Shown here one piece after another: positions 17,478-25,544 of a stretch of DNA of 64,000 nt; position 1 is the first letter of the stretch, and every line of letters begins with the position of its first letter. Source of the DNA: Mesorhizobium sp. WSM4311 (GTDB taxonomy: Bacteria; Pseudomonadota; Alphaproteobacteria; Rhizobiales; Rhizobiaceae). The notes beneath the pieces are model-generated. The model did no database searches and was not told where the DNA came from. It saw nothing but the letters and a program-made list of their open reading frames with translations. The stretch is from assembly GCF_002295115.1 (NCBI RefSeq), contig NZ_NSFV01000005.1:372001-436000 (forward strand), read 5' to 3'. The translations under genes were made by a program, and so were the position numbers.

Positions 17478-18217
17478 GGCTGGCAAAAAGCTCCGAAGCC
17501 GCTCGTCGGCGTGGCCCGACGGTTGCTGTCGACGACGTAGCCTTCGAGGCCAGGCGCCTGTTCGAGGAAGAGAATGCCCCGCCGGCCCATGGCGAAGGCG
17601 GCGGTGGCGAAACGGTCGGCCTCGAGCACATCCGAGCCGATGACGGTCAGGCTGACGATTTCGGTGATCGGATCGCCGGCCCCGAGCGGATTGTAGATGT
17701 GCTGCCCGCGCACATAGGTGCCGGAGGTGGCGACGCCGTGTCCTCGCGGATAGACGATCTTGATGATCTCTTCGGCATTGAAGGGATTGCGGATGCCGAC
17801 GCTCCAGTCGAGACCCGAAGCATTTCGGCCGCAGGACTGGATGTCGCCGCCCGCCTCGATGAAGAAATCGCCGACGCCGGCCCGGCGAACGATCCCGGCG
17901 GCATTGCGGATGGCCCAGCCCTTGACGATGCCGGACGGGTCCAGCGATCCGTCTGGCTTGCGGATGTCGAAATACCCGTCCGTCTGGTTTTTCGTCTGTG
18001 CGGCAAGCGCCATCACTTCCGTCATTTCGGCGCTCCAGTCGCGGATCGGAAGATCACCCCGGTTGATGGTCGAAATCTCGCTGTCGGTCCGGTAGGTGCT
18101 GAAGCGGCGGTCGATGTGCTCGAAATAATCGAAGACCGTGTCGACAAGTGTCGCGCCCGAGGCACCGGCGATGTCGACGGTGATGGGCATGCCCATCAAG
18201 ATCCTCGTATCGCGCAT
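17474..18217 (-). CDS. apbE: FAD:protein FMN transferase
   Basis: Transfers FMN from FAD to a Thr in S/T-G-A-T-type motifs of exported or membrane proteins. The 247-residue protein has the ApbE core: MGMPITVDI near the N-terminus, FSTYRTDSEIS, the DPSGIVKGWAI segment that binds FAD, the IEAGGDIQSCG motif and the VATSGTYVRG loop. It lacks an obvious lipoprotein signal, so its location is uncertain. It lies 3 bases after the FMN-binding protein gene, its evident substrate, and overlaps the reductase fusion. Confidence 0.93.
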   Translation of the reverse strand: MRDTRILMGMPITVDIAGASGATLVDTVFDYFEHIDRRFSTYRTDSEISTINRGDLPIRDWSAEMTEVMALAAQTKNQTDGYFDIRKPDGSLDPSGIVKGWAIRNAAGIVRRAGVGDFFIEAGGDIQSCGRNASGLDWSVGIRNPFNAEEIIKIVYPRGHGVATSGTYVRGQHIYNPLGAGDPITEIVSLTVIGSDVLEADRFATAAFAMGRRGILFLEQAPGLEGYVVDSNRRATPTSGFGAFCQP

Positions 18218-18220
18218 GGA

Positions 18221-19057
18221 TCAGGACGATGCCTTCTTCAATGCGCCGCCAAGCGACTGGATGAAGGCCCTGCTGGTCAGCGTGGCGCCCGAAATGATGT
18301 CGACATCGGCGCTCTGCGCACGGATCGCCTCGTCACGCAGCATCGGCAGCGCCTGCCTGTTGATGCTGATCGAGGTGCGGCGGTCATTCGGGTATTTCAG
18401 CACCTTGAGCGCCGTGAGGCGGCCGCCCTGGATGGAAGCCTGAATCTGGATAAGGCCGTAATAGGCATCGGCGGCAGGACCGGTGTAGGTACCGTCGGCA
18501 AAGCCGTGCCCCGCCGGCTTGGTGCCCGGGCTTACAGCCAGCTTCATGGCGGCCTTGAAGACCCGGGCGTGTGCTTGCGGATAATCCGGTCTCGGCTGGG
18601 GAATCGGGATATAGACGGCCGGGGTTATGGTGAAGGACGCCGTCCGCGGCGCGGCATCGGCGACAGTTTGAGCTGACGCCTGTTCTGGCTGGGCTGCGGG
18701 CGCTTGGGAAAGCTGCGGAGAGCTGGCTGAGAGCGGCGGCTTGGTCGCCTGCTGCTGCTTTGGCGCGGGCGCGGAGATCGCGGCGGTGGTTTTGCCGCCG
18801 ACCGATGTCGGCGTGGTCGCGGGAGGATCGAGCCGCGCACTCTGCTGGCGGATCCCGGGCGATGGCGGTGGAGGCGCTGGAGTGGGATCAGTTTGAACGG
18901 GGCTGGCCGGAGCAGGGGGCTGCGCCACACTGTCCTCGGCGGCATTGGCGGAACCCGCCGTGTCGATCATGTCGCCGGCAGGACCCTTGCCTGCCTGGTC
19001 CCAGACATAGGCGCCCGAAGACGCGATCACGAAAAGCGACAGGGCAATCTGTTTCAT
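18221..19057 (-). CDS. Exported FMN-binding domain protein with SGAT flavinylation site
   Basis: A 278-residue protein: an N-terminal hydrophobic signal/anchor (IALSLFVIASSGAYVW), a long Pro/Ala/Gln/Ser-rich linker at about 45-165, and a C-terminal FMN-binding domain at about 190-275. That domain carries DGTYTGPAADAYYG and the attachment motif SGATLTS, with Thr259 as the expected acceptor of covalent FMN. It heads the operon FMN protein-apbE-reductase fusion. The linker would let the flavin domain reach across the periplasm. The sequence supports a terminal or relay carrier in extracytoplasmic electron transfer. Confidence 0.88.
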   Translation of the reverse strand: MKQIALSLFVIASSGAYVWDQAGKGPAGDMIDTAGSANAAEDSVAQPPAPASPVQTDPTPAPPPPSPGIRQQSARLDPPATTPTSVGGKTTAAISAPAPKQQQATKPPLSASSPQLSQAPAAQPEQASAQTVADAAPRTASFTITPAVYIPIPQPRPDYPQAHARVFKAAMKLAVSPGTKPAGHGFADGTYTGPAADAYYGLIQIQASIQGGRLTALKVLKYPNDRRTSISINRQALPMLRDEAIRAQSADVDIISGATLTSRAFIQSLGGALKKASS

Positions 19058-19132
19058 TGGCTCGTCTCACCTTCAATCCCGTGCCGGCGAATCGACTTCG
19101 CGGCAATTCGGAAACAATGTCTCACGATCCAG

Positions 19133-19150
19133 CTGACAATTGGCTGTCAG
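19133..19150 (-). promoter_or_regulatory. Tandem CTGWCAG box, candidate response-regulator site 2
   Basis: On the - strand it reads CTGACAGCCAATTGTCAG and lies 76 bases upstream of the FMN-binding protein start. It aligns with the site at 12784-12801 at all positions of the CTGWCAG units and most of the spacer, in the same orientation relative to its gene. Confidence 0.55.
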
Positions 19151-19299
19151 GCGCGGACACCGTCGACAGCACCGATCCTTGAACCTCCAGTCGTCATCCC
19201 GGCACGAATGGGACGACGGCCGTCAACCAAACCTGCCCTCGCGGCTAGGCGCCGAACAAACCACTTCAAACCGGGTCGCGGCTTCGCTACGCTTGCGGC

Positions 19300-20982
19300 A
19301 TGTCTCAATCCAGCACTGCAATCTTCGGCGCCCGGCGCGACCAGGCATTTCCCACGCTGAGCGAGGCGGACATCGACCACATGCGCCGTTTCGGCGAGGC
19401 CAGCGCCTATGCGGCCGGCGAGCACATCATCAAGGCTGGCGATGTCGCGCCCGGCCTGATCGTCGTGCTGTCGGGCAAGGTTGATATCATCCAGGATGGT
19501 CTTGGCCGGCGCGAGACGATCGTCAGCCATGGCCCGGGCAGTTTCGTCGGCGAGCTGGCGCAGCTTTCGGCCCGTCCCTCATTGGTCAATGCCGAGGCCG
19601 CCGAGCCGGTCGAGGCCTTCGTCATTCCCTCGCGGCGGGTGCGCGACCTGATGGTGCAGGAGGCCAATCTCGGCGAGCGCATCATGCGGGCGCTGATCCT
19701 GCGCCGCGTCGGGCTCCTGGAAAGCGCCACCAGCGGGCCGATCATCATCGGACCGCTCGGCAATGTCGACGTGCTGCGGCTGCAGGGCTTCCTGGCCCGC
19801 AGCGGCCAGCCGCACCGCGTGCTCGATTCCGGCAGCGATCCGTGCGCCAAAACCCTGGTCGAGCGTTTCGATGTCGATCCGCACCATTTGCCTGTCGTGT
19901 TGTGCCCGAACGGCAGGCTGCTGATGAATCCGAGCGAGAAAGACCTCGCCCGCTGCATCGGCCTGCTCAGGCCGATCGATGCCGATACGCTGTATGATGT
20001 CGCCATTGTCGGCGCCGGGCCGGCGGGGCTGGCGGCGGCGGTCTATGCGGCCTCCGAAGGGCTGTCGACCATCGTGCTCGATTGCCGGGCCTTCGGCGGG
20101 CAGGCTGGCGCCTCTTCGCGCATCGAGAACTATCTCGGCTTCCCCACCGGCATCACCGGCATGGCGCTGATGGCGCGCGCCTACAACCAGGCGCAGAAAT
20201 TCGGCGTCGAAATGGTGATCCCGGACGAGGCGAAGCTGTTGAGCGCGGCGACCGACAATTCGGGCGCCGGCTACCTGCTCGATGTCGGCGACGGCGAAAC
20301 GGTGCGCACGCGCAGCGTGGTGATCGCCAGCGGCGCGCGCTATCGCCGCCTCGACGTCGCCAATTTGTCGCAGTTCGAGGGCACGTCCGTGCACTATTGG
20401 GCCTCGCCGATCGAAGGCCGGCTTTGCGCCGGGCAGGAGGTCGCGCTGGTCGGCGCCGGCAATTCGGCCGGGCAGGCGGCGGTCTATCTGGCCAGCCATG
20501 CGCGCAAGGTGGCGCTGCTGGCGCGCGGCGGCAGCCTCGATGCCTCGATGTCGCGTTACCTGGTCGAGCGCATCAAGGCGCAGCCGAACATCGAGGTGCT
20601 GACCGAGACCGAAATCGAGGCGCTGGAGGGCGAGGAGGGCAATCTTGCCACTGTCCGCTGGCGCAACCGCGTCAGCGGCGAAGAGACGACACGCCCGATC
20701 CGCCACCTTTTCCTGTTCATCGGCGCCGACCCGAACACCGACTGGCTGGCGCAATGCAATGTGGCGCTGGATGCCAAGGGCTTCATCCGCACCGGATCGG
20801 AACTCGGACCGCAACATGGCCTGATGGAAACCAGCCGCAGCGGCGTATTTGCCATCGGCGATGTGCGTTGCGGCTCGGTCAAGCGCGTCGCGGCCGCCGT
20901 CGGCGAGGGCGCCCAGGTGGTCGCCGCCTTGCATGCCTATCTCGCGCGGGACGGCAGCCCGCCGTCACGCCTCAAAGCATGA
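19300..20982 (+). CDS. Cyclic-nucleotide-domain/thioredoxin-reductase-like flavoprotein
   Basis: A 560-residue fusion. Residues about 20-140 form a cNMP-binding-type domain (IIKAGDVAPGLIVVLSGKVD, then SFVGELAQLSARPS). A linker region of thioredoxin-like character follows. From about residue 230 there is a thioredoxin-reductase fold with FAD motif DVAIVGAGPAGLAAA, NAD(P) motif VALVGAGNSAGQAA and terminal FAIGDVRCGSVKR. The redox CxxC expected before the NAD(P) motif is absent: the region reads HYWASPIEGRLCAG. It is therefore unlikely to reduce thioredoxin in the standard way. A UBP zinc-finger gene follows 57 bases later on the same strand. Confidence 0.88.
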   Translation: MSQSSTAIFGARRDQAFPTLSEADIDHMRRFGEASAYAAGEHIIKAGDVAPGLIVVLSGKVDIIQDGLGRRETIVSHGPGSFVGELAQLSARPSLVNAEAAEPVEAFVIPSRRVRDLMVQEANLGERIMRALILRRVGLLESATSGPIIIGPLGNVDVLRLQGFLARSGQPHRVLDSGSDPCAKTLVERFDVDPHHLPVVLCPNGRLLMNPSEKDLARCIGLLRPIDADTLYDVAIVGAGPAGLAAAVYAASEGLSTIVLDCRAFGGQAGASSRIENYLGFPTGITGMALMARAYNQAQKFGVEMVIPDEAKLLSAATDNSGAGYLLDVGDGETVRTRSVVIASGARYRRLDVANLSQFEGTSVHYWASPIEGRLCAGQEVALVGAGNSAGQAAVYLASHARKVALLARGGSLDASMSRYLVERIKAQPNIEVLTETEIEALEGEEGNLATVRWRNRVSGEETTRPIRHLFLFIGADPNTDWLAQCNVALDAKGFIRTGSELGPQHGLMETSRSGVFAIGDVRCGSVKRVAAAVGEGAQVVAALHAYLARDGSPPSRLKA

Positions 20983-21039
20983 TCCCGAAAAGTCGGTTTT
21001 CGGAAAAGCTTCAACGAAGAGACAGTTCAGGAGAGAGTG

Positions 21040-21348
21040 ATGGCGGACGAATGCAGGCATGCGGCCGGGATCAAGGATGTGACGCCGAGCGCGCTCGGCT
21101 GCGAGGAATGCCTGAAGAGCGGCTCGTGGTGGGTGCATCTGCGGCTCTGCCGCACCTGCGGCCATGTCGGCTGCTGCGACGACTCGCCCAACCGCCACGC
21201 AACCAAACATTTTCACGCCACCAGCCATCCCGTCATCGAGGGCTACGATCCGCCGGAAGGCTGGGGCTGGTGCTATGTCGACGAGGTCTTTCTCGACCTT
21301 GGCGACCGCACGACGCCGCAGAACGGTCCGATCCCGCGCTTTTATTGA
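21040..21348 (+). CDS. UBP-type zinc-finger protein
   Basis: A 102-residue protein made of a single ubiquitin-protease-type zinc finger. Metal-ligand candidates are Cys5, His7, Cys21, Cys24, Cys37, Cys40, Cys45, His53, His57 and His63, in the family order (CRTCGHVGCCDDSPNRHATKH). Bacteria have no ubiquitin, so the finger must bind something else; these proteins often sit beside a TrxR-like flavoprotein, as here. ATG at 21040 with AGGAGAG upstream; a GTG one codon earlier is possible. Confidence 0.88.
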   Translation: MADECRHAAGIKDVTPSALGCEECLKSGSWWVHLRLCRTCGHVGCCDDSPNRHATKHFHATSHPVIEGYDPPEGWGWCYVDEVFLDLGDRTTPQNGPIPRFY

Positions 21349-21442
21349 GGCGCCGTGCCACGCAGCCGGGCCGGGCGCTGCTCAAGGACGCGTTCGCGAA
21401 CGCGATCGGGCTGTTTCCAGGCGACGGGACTCGGCTTCAGGA

Positions 21443-21820
21443 TCAGCCTACGAAGTACCGATACCCCAGCCATCCCGCCAGCGCCACCGAAGCAACCCAG
21501 ATACAGGCGATGATCAGCGCCGCGCCGCGGCTCACCGGCCTGTCGACGGCAAGGGCGGCGGCCTGCCTGTGTTCTGCCATGACCTCGGTCGGTATCATCT
21601 TGACCACGACAAGGATGCCCAAGGGCACCAGGATCGCATCGTCGAGGTATCCAACCACGGGGATGAAATCGGGAATCAGGTCGATTGGTGACAAGGCGTA
21701 GCCCGCGACGCACACGGCAAGCGCCTTGGCGTACCACGGCGTTCGCGGATCGCGCGCGGCAAGGTAGAGCGCATGCACGTCGCGCTTGATCGCCCGGGCC
21801 CATTCGCTCAATGTTGCCAT
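21443..21820 (-). CDS. YkvA family (DUF1232) membrane protein
   Basis: A 125-residue protein with the DUF1232 hallmark SPIDLIPDFIPVVGYLDDAI at about residues 44-63 inside a hydrophobic hairpin, and a second transmembrane segment near the C-terminus. The function of the family is unknown. It ends 95 bases from the UBP gene, facing it. Confidence 0.85.
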   Translation of the reverse strand: MATLSEWARAIKRDVHALYLAARDPRTPWYAKALAVCVAGYALSPIDLIPDFIPVVGYLDDAILVPLGILVVVKMIPTEVMAEHRQAAALAVDRPVSRGAALIIACIWVASVALAGWLGYRYFVG

Positions 21821-21944
21821 TGGATGACCTTAGCGCCAAAGGATGACGCGCCCAATAGCGCACGCTGAGCGCCTCGCAGGATGGTTGGCGGCCCTAGACA
21901 TGCACGTCCGCCCAACACGGGTTCGCGGCCGGCTGTTGTGCCGC

Positions 21945-22127
21945 CTATCGCACCGATCCGGTGACCGTCCGGTCGACATCGGGAACGGATCTGCGTTCGT
22001 TGCCGGCAAGCGCGGCTATGAGCAGCAGGCTGGCCACCACCGGAACGAACAGGACGGCGACACGAGCCTGTATATGAAGAATGGCGCGCCATTCGTTGCT
22101 GCGCTTGTCGGGGCTGTCGCTCATCAT
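21945..22127 (-). CDS. Small single-pass membrane protein, 60 aa
   Basis: Begins MMSDSPDKRSNEW and has one strong transmembrane segment (VAVLFVPVVASLLLIAALAG) followed by a short charged tail. No family recognised. A GTG 30 bases further upstream would add 10 residues. It is a plausible small inner-membrane protein; confidence rests on the clean amphipathic layout only. Confidence 0.45.
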   Translation of the reverse strand: MMSDSPDKRSNEWRAILHIQARVAVLFVPVVASLLLIAALAGNERRSVPDVDRTVTGSVR

Positions 22128-22171
22128 ACTCACTTTGCCATGGACCCCAGGGGTCACATAGAGGCGAACTG

Positions 22172-22435
22172 TTAAGCAACTCCTTCCGACTTCGTTAACG
22201 GGGCTGCAAGCGCGAAATCAGCTGAGCCCGATGCGCCTTGCCGGGACAGCGCCTCGGCGTCCGCATCGAAGCGGAACGTGCCGATGAAATCGTCGGCGCG
22301 GTAGTCCGGCAATGTCCTGCGGATCGCGGCGGCAAAGCCGCGCGCCTCGTCGAGCCGGCTGGCCAGCGCGGCTGGGCGGCAGATCGCGGCGGAAGGTCCT
22401 TCCGTGAAATAGTTCCAAAAGCCAGCGACAGGCAT
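22172..22435 (-). CDS. Hypothetical protein, 87 aa
   Basis: Not recognised. The sequence has protein-like composition (ARGFAAAIRRTLPDYRADDF) with no signal, membrane segment or metal motif. It is divergent from the secreted Cys-rich gene at 22480 with 44 bases between them. No good ribosome-binding site was found, so it remains tentative. Confidence 0.4.
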   Translation of the reverse strand: MPVAGFWNYFTEGPSAAICRPAALASRLDEARGFAAAIRRTLPDYRADDFIGTFRFDADAEALSRQGASGSADFALAAPLTKSEGVA

Positions 22436-22479
22436 GGGCGGCCATGCGATTCTGCGGCGGTGATTCGGGAGGTCCGACC

Positions 22480-22836
22480 GTGACGCTGTTTCGTGTGGCC
22501 GTGCTCGCGGCGCTGGTCTGCGCCAATTCGGCCGAGGCCGCCGACATGGCCTTCTTCGTCAAGAACCTGCGCAAGGAAGCGGTTGCGGTCGAACTGTTCA
22601 GCCGCGACCGCGAGACGGTCTGGCCGGGCAACGGCAAGGTGTTCCTGATCGACCCGACCTCCCAGAAATCGGTGCCGCTGTCCTGCAATCAGGGTGAGCG
22701 CATCTGCTATGGTGCCTGGGTCGACGGCAATGACAAGATCTCGGCCGGCGTCGGGCCTGACAACGACCAGCCTTGCGACATCTGCTGCTTCATCTGCGTG
22801 GAACACACGACCGAGACGATCGATCTGGTGCCGTGA
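22480..22836 (+). CDS. Secreted Cys-rich protein, paralogue A
   Basis: A 118-residue exported protein: signal peptide (MTLFRVAVLAALVCANSAEA) and a mature domain with LFSRDRETVWPGNGK, SCNQGERICYGAWVDG and a terminal cluster CDICCFICVEHTTETIDLVP. Seven cysteines in the mature part suggest disulfides or metal binding. It is closely related to the product at 25062. No family name can be given. The GTG at 22480 has CGGGAGG seven bases upstream. Confidence 0.75.
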   Translation: MTLFRVAVLAALVCANSAEAADMAFFVKNLRKEAVAVELFSRDRETVWPGNGKVFLIDPTSQKSVPLSCNQGERICYGAWVDGNDKISAGVGPDNDQPCDICCFICVEHTTETIDLVP

Positions 22837-22864
22837 TTGGCCGGGGCATCACCAGGGCAATTCC

Positions 22865-22932
22865 AGGAAATTGTGAAACGGTCTCCGTCCGGAAACGCTC
22901 TGGAGCAATTCCAAGAAAAGTGTGAGCGCTTT
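22865..22932 (+). repeat. Dispersed intergenic palindrome-type repeat, copy 1
   Basis: Contains GGAAACGCTCTGGAGCAATT followed by CCAAGAAAAGTGTGAGCGCTTT. The same GAGCAATTCC-AAAAGTGTGAG core recurs at 24451, 32203 and (inverted) 62905, always between genes. It matches the pattern of rhizobial intergenic mosaic elements. Confidence 0.6.
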
Positions 22933-24445
22933 AGGGAAGACCGGCCTTGCGAAAACCATCGACGAAATGATCGCGCATCGCGGTATCGCGGAATGGCTCC
23001 GTCCAGACCCAGTAGCTGGTCGTGAAATGCGGGTTGCCGATGAGGAATAATTCGACTTCTGCGCGCGCCTCGTCGAGCCGGCCGAGTTGCGCCAGGCTCG
23101 CCGCCAGGAAGCGGCGTGAGCTCGTCCGGTAGGTCTCTTCCCGACGCAAGGTCTCGACGGCGGCTTCGTAGTCGCGCGCCGCATATTGCGCCTCGCCGAG
23201 CGTCAGATAGTACCAGCTTGCCGGATAGGGATTGAGCCGGAACGCCTTGCGGATATGCTCGAGGCCTTCCTCGACCTTTCCGGCCAGCACCGCGATGTCG
23301 GACAAGGTCGCCCAGGCGTCGGCCTCGTTCGGGTCGAGTTCGAACGCTTTGGCGAATTCGGCATCCGACTCTTCGAAACTGTGCTCATAGGCGAGCAGAT
23401 TGCCGAGCACCCAACGGCAGCCGGCATCGTTGGGATCGATCGCCACCGCCTTGCGCGCCAGGTCCAGGGCGATGCGACGGTTGGGTTCGACCGGCTCGCC
23501 CCAATGCACCCATCCCATCCAGTGGTTCATGGCAAGCCAGCGATGGGCCTCGGCGTAGTCCGGATCGAGGGACACCGCGCGCGTCAGCAACAGATGCGCT
23601 TCCCGTGCCGTCTGCGGTGATTCGTCGATCAGCTTGCGCGCCCGCACGCACAGATCGTAGGCCTCGAGATTTGTCGGCCGGTTGCGTGGCGGTGGCGCCC
23701 GCAGCCGTCCGAGCAGCGCCTCCACGATCTTGGCCGTGGCCTCGTCCTGAACGGCAAAGATATCGTCCAGGCCGCGATCGAAGCGTTCGGCCCACAAATG
23801 CTCGCCGCTTATCGCGTCGACCAGCTGGGCGTTGATACGCACGCGCCCCGCGGCGCGTCTGGCGCTGCCTTCCAGGAGGTAGCGCACGCCAAGTTCCTCG
23901 GCGATCGCGCGCACGTCCATCGCCTTGCCCTTGTAGGCAAAGGTCGAGTTGCGCGCGATGACGAACAGGCCCGGGGCCCTGGACAGGTCGGTGATCAAAT
24001 CTTCGGTCAACCCGTCGGCGAAGGCCTCCTGCTCGGGGTCGTTGCTGAGATTGACGAAAGGCAGCACCGCTATCGATGGTTTGTCCGGCAGCGGCAAGGG
24101 TTTTCGCTTCACGCGATCAAGCTGTTCGATGGCGCCCGTGAAGCGGTAGCCGACGCGCGGAACCGTCGATATCCATTCGCCGCCATCGGCGGGCGAACCA
24201 AGCAGCTTGCGCAACTGCGCGATCTGGACGGTGAGGTTGCCTTCCTCGACCGCCGTCCCCGGCCACGCCGCGTCCATCAGCTCGGCTTTCTCAAGGATTT
24301 CGCCGGGCCGTCCGACGAGCGCGGCAAGCAATTTCAGCCCGCGATAGCCGACGGCAACGGGATCGTCGTTCCGAAGCAGCGTTCCCGCACCCGGATCAAG
24401 CACGAACGGACCAAAGGCAAAGCGCGATCCCTGCATAGGGCGCAT
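22931..24445 (-). CDS. Winged-helix/TolB-like/TPR regulatory protein
   Basis: A 504-residue cytoplasmic protein. Residues about 8-105 form an OmpR-type winged-helix (YRGLKLLAALVGRPGEILEK, LTVQIAQLRKLLG, ISTVPRVGYRFTG). Residues about 125-240 resemble the TolB N-terminal-like segment found in CadC/adenylate-cyclase-type regulators (KPSIAVLPFVNLSNDPEQEA). The rest is tetratricopeptide repeats. There is no receiver and no transmembrane helix. It may regulate the divergent DUF1127 gene or a distant regulon; the effector is unknown. The TPR array shows no obvious break. Confidence 0.83.
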   Translation of the reverse strand: MRPMQGSRFAFGPFVLDPGAGTLLRNDDPVAVGYRGLKLLAALVGRPGEILEKAELMDAAWPGTAVEEGNLTVQIAQLRKLLGSPADGGEWISTVPRVGYRFTGAIEQLDRVKRKPLPLPDKPSIAVLPFVNLSNDPEQEAFADGLTEDLITDLSRAPGLFVIARNSTFAYKGKAMDVRAIAEELGVRYLLEGSARRAAGRVRINAQLVDAISGEHLWAERFDRGLDDIFAVQDEATAKIVEALLGRLRAPPPRNRPTNLEAYDLCVRARKLIDESPQTAREAHLLLTRAVSLDPDYAEAHRWLAMNHWMGWVHWGEPVEPNRRIALDLARKAVAIDPNDAGCRWVLGNLLAYEHSFEESDAEFAKAFELDPNEADAWATLSDIAVLAGKVEEGLEHIRKAFRLNPYPASWYYLTLGEAQYAARDYEAAVETLRREETYRTSSRRFLAASLAQLGRLDEARAEVELFLIGNPHFTTSYWVWTEPFRDTAMRDHFVDGFRKAGLP

Positions 24446-24450
24446 CTATA

Positions 24451-24535
24451 GAGCAATTCCGGGAAAAGTGTGAGGCGGTTTCACCGGGAAAAAAGCGCGC
24501 CGCCCTCCCCCAGGGAATGACGCCAAAACAACGCG
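24451..24535 (+). repeat. Dispersed intergenic palindrome-type repeat, copy 2
   Basis: GAGCAATTCCGGGAAAAGTG followed by TGAGGCGGTTTCACCGGGAA, then a degenerate arm ending near GACGCCAAAACAACGCGTTAG. Same family as 22865, 32203 and 62905. Confidence 0.6.
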
Positions 24536-24676
24536 TTAGGGCCTGTTTGGAACTTTTGAGAACTATTTGGCAGGGCTTAATTACGGCGCCCTCCATATCC
24601 TGCAGAATTCAACCTCGTTCAGATCGAAGGCCGCCCATTCTCAAGCCTGTGGGCGCCAAACCATATGGAGGTTGTC

Positions 24677-24919
24677 ATGACCAATATTCTTGCATCGGCT
24701 CCCCATCGGGCAGTGCGGCGGGGAATGGGGCAGGCATCGCGCCGGCGCTACAGCCTTGCCACCCTGCGCAACACCATCGCGGCCTGGCGTCAACAGACAC
24801 GCTTTCGCTGGGATCTCAAGCGGATCTCGGAAGTCAACCCGCATCTGATCGACGATATCGGCCTGACCAGACGGCAGGTCGATGAAGAGATCGCCAAGCT
24901 GCCTTTCTGGCAACGATAG
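24677..24919 (+). CDS. DUF1127 small protein
   Basis: An 80-residue basic protein ending in the DUF1127 signature: a Trp/Arg-rich helix (TIAAWRQQTRFRWDLKRISE) and the motif LIDDIGLTRRQVDEEIAKLPFW. GGAGG precedes the ATG at 24677 by six bases. Small DUF1127 proteins are abundant in Rhizobiales and have been tied to RNA turnover and nutrient-linked physiology in Agrobacterium. It stands alone, divergent from the wHTH/TPR regulator gene. Confidence 0.88.
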   Translation: MTNILASAPHRAVRRGMGQASRRRYSLATLRNTIAAWRQQTRFRWDLKRISEVNPHLIDDIGLTRRQVDEEIAKLPFWQR

Positions 24920-25061
24920 GCGAAGGGCGCAATGGCGCCGGTTCGTCGTTTAACTCCTGCGATTATTTCAGGGATCGTCGTCATCCCCCTTTAGCACCGG
25001 CCCCCGTCATGGCATGATGACCCCATCGGCCGTGGGGGCCGATTCTTCATCGGGGGTTTCC

Positions 25062-25433
25062 ATGTCTTTCATACCAGCGCGCCGGCTTGCCGCCGCGTTT
25101 TCTCTCGCCATCCTGTTTGCACCAGCCGCCCATGCCGGCGACGTCACCTTCGCCGTCAAGAACAGCCATCCCAACGCCATGCGCCTCGAGCTCTACAGCC
25201 AGGACCGCGACTATGTCTGGCCGGGCAACGGCAAGGACTTCTATCTCGATGACGGCGAGACCAAGTCGCTGCCGATCTCCTGCAACGAGGGCGAATCGAT
25301 CTGCTACGGCGCCTGGGTCGATGGCGACGAGGGCACCTATTGGGGCGTCGGCCCCGGCAACAAGGAAAAATGCGAGGATTGCTGCTACACCTGCAGCGGC
25401 GGCGAGACCGAGGAGATCAATCTCGTCCCCTGA
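25062..25433 (+). CDS. Secreted Cys-rich protein, paralogue B
   Basis: A 123-residue exported protein, paralogue of the product at 22480. The signal peptide (RLAAAFSLAILFAPAAHAG) is followed by the same framework: LYSQDRDYVWPGNGKDFYL, SCNEGESICYGAWVDGDEG, the cluster CEDCCYTCSGGETEEINLVP and the identical C-terminus NLVP/DLVP. The spacing of all cysteines is conserved between the two. Function unknown; a small disulfide-bonded periplasmic or secreted factor is the most likely reading. The ATG at 25062 directly precedes the signal peptide. Confidence 0.78.
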   Translation: MSFIPARRLAAAFSLAILFAPAAHAGDVTFAVKNSHPNAMRLELYSQDRDYVWPGNGKDFYLDDGETKSLPISCNEGESICYGAWVDGDEGTYWGVGPGNKEKCEDCCYTCSGGETEEINLVP

Positions 25434-25544
25434 CCGGTTTGCCAGCTTGACGGTTTTCCCCATGGGAGCCATAGCCTGTGCCGATACCCAAAGCGCGCCG
25501 CGTCTGTTCAGCCGCGACGCGGCCCAGGCAAGAGGAGCACGGCA

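Noticed and set aside
21843..22175. + strand open frame of about 110 codons
   Set aside because: Overlaps the better-supported small membrane protein on - and has no ribosome site or domain.
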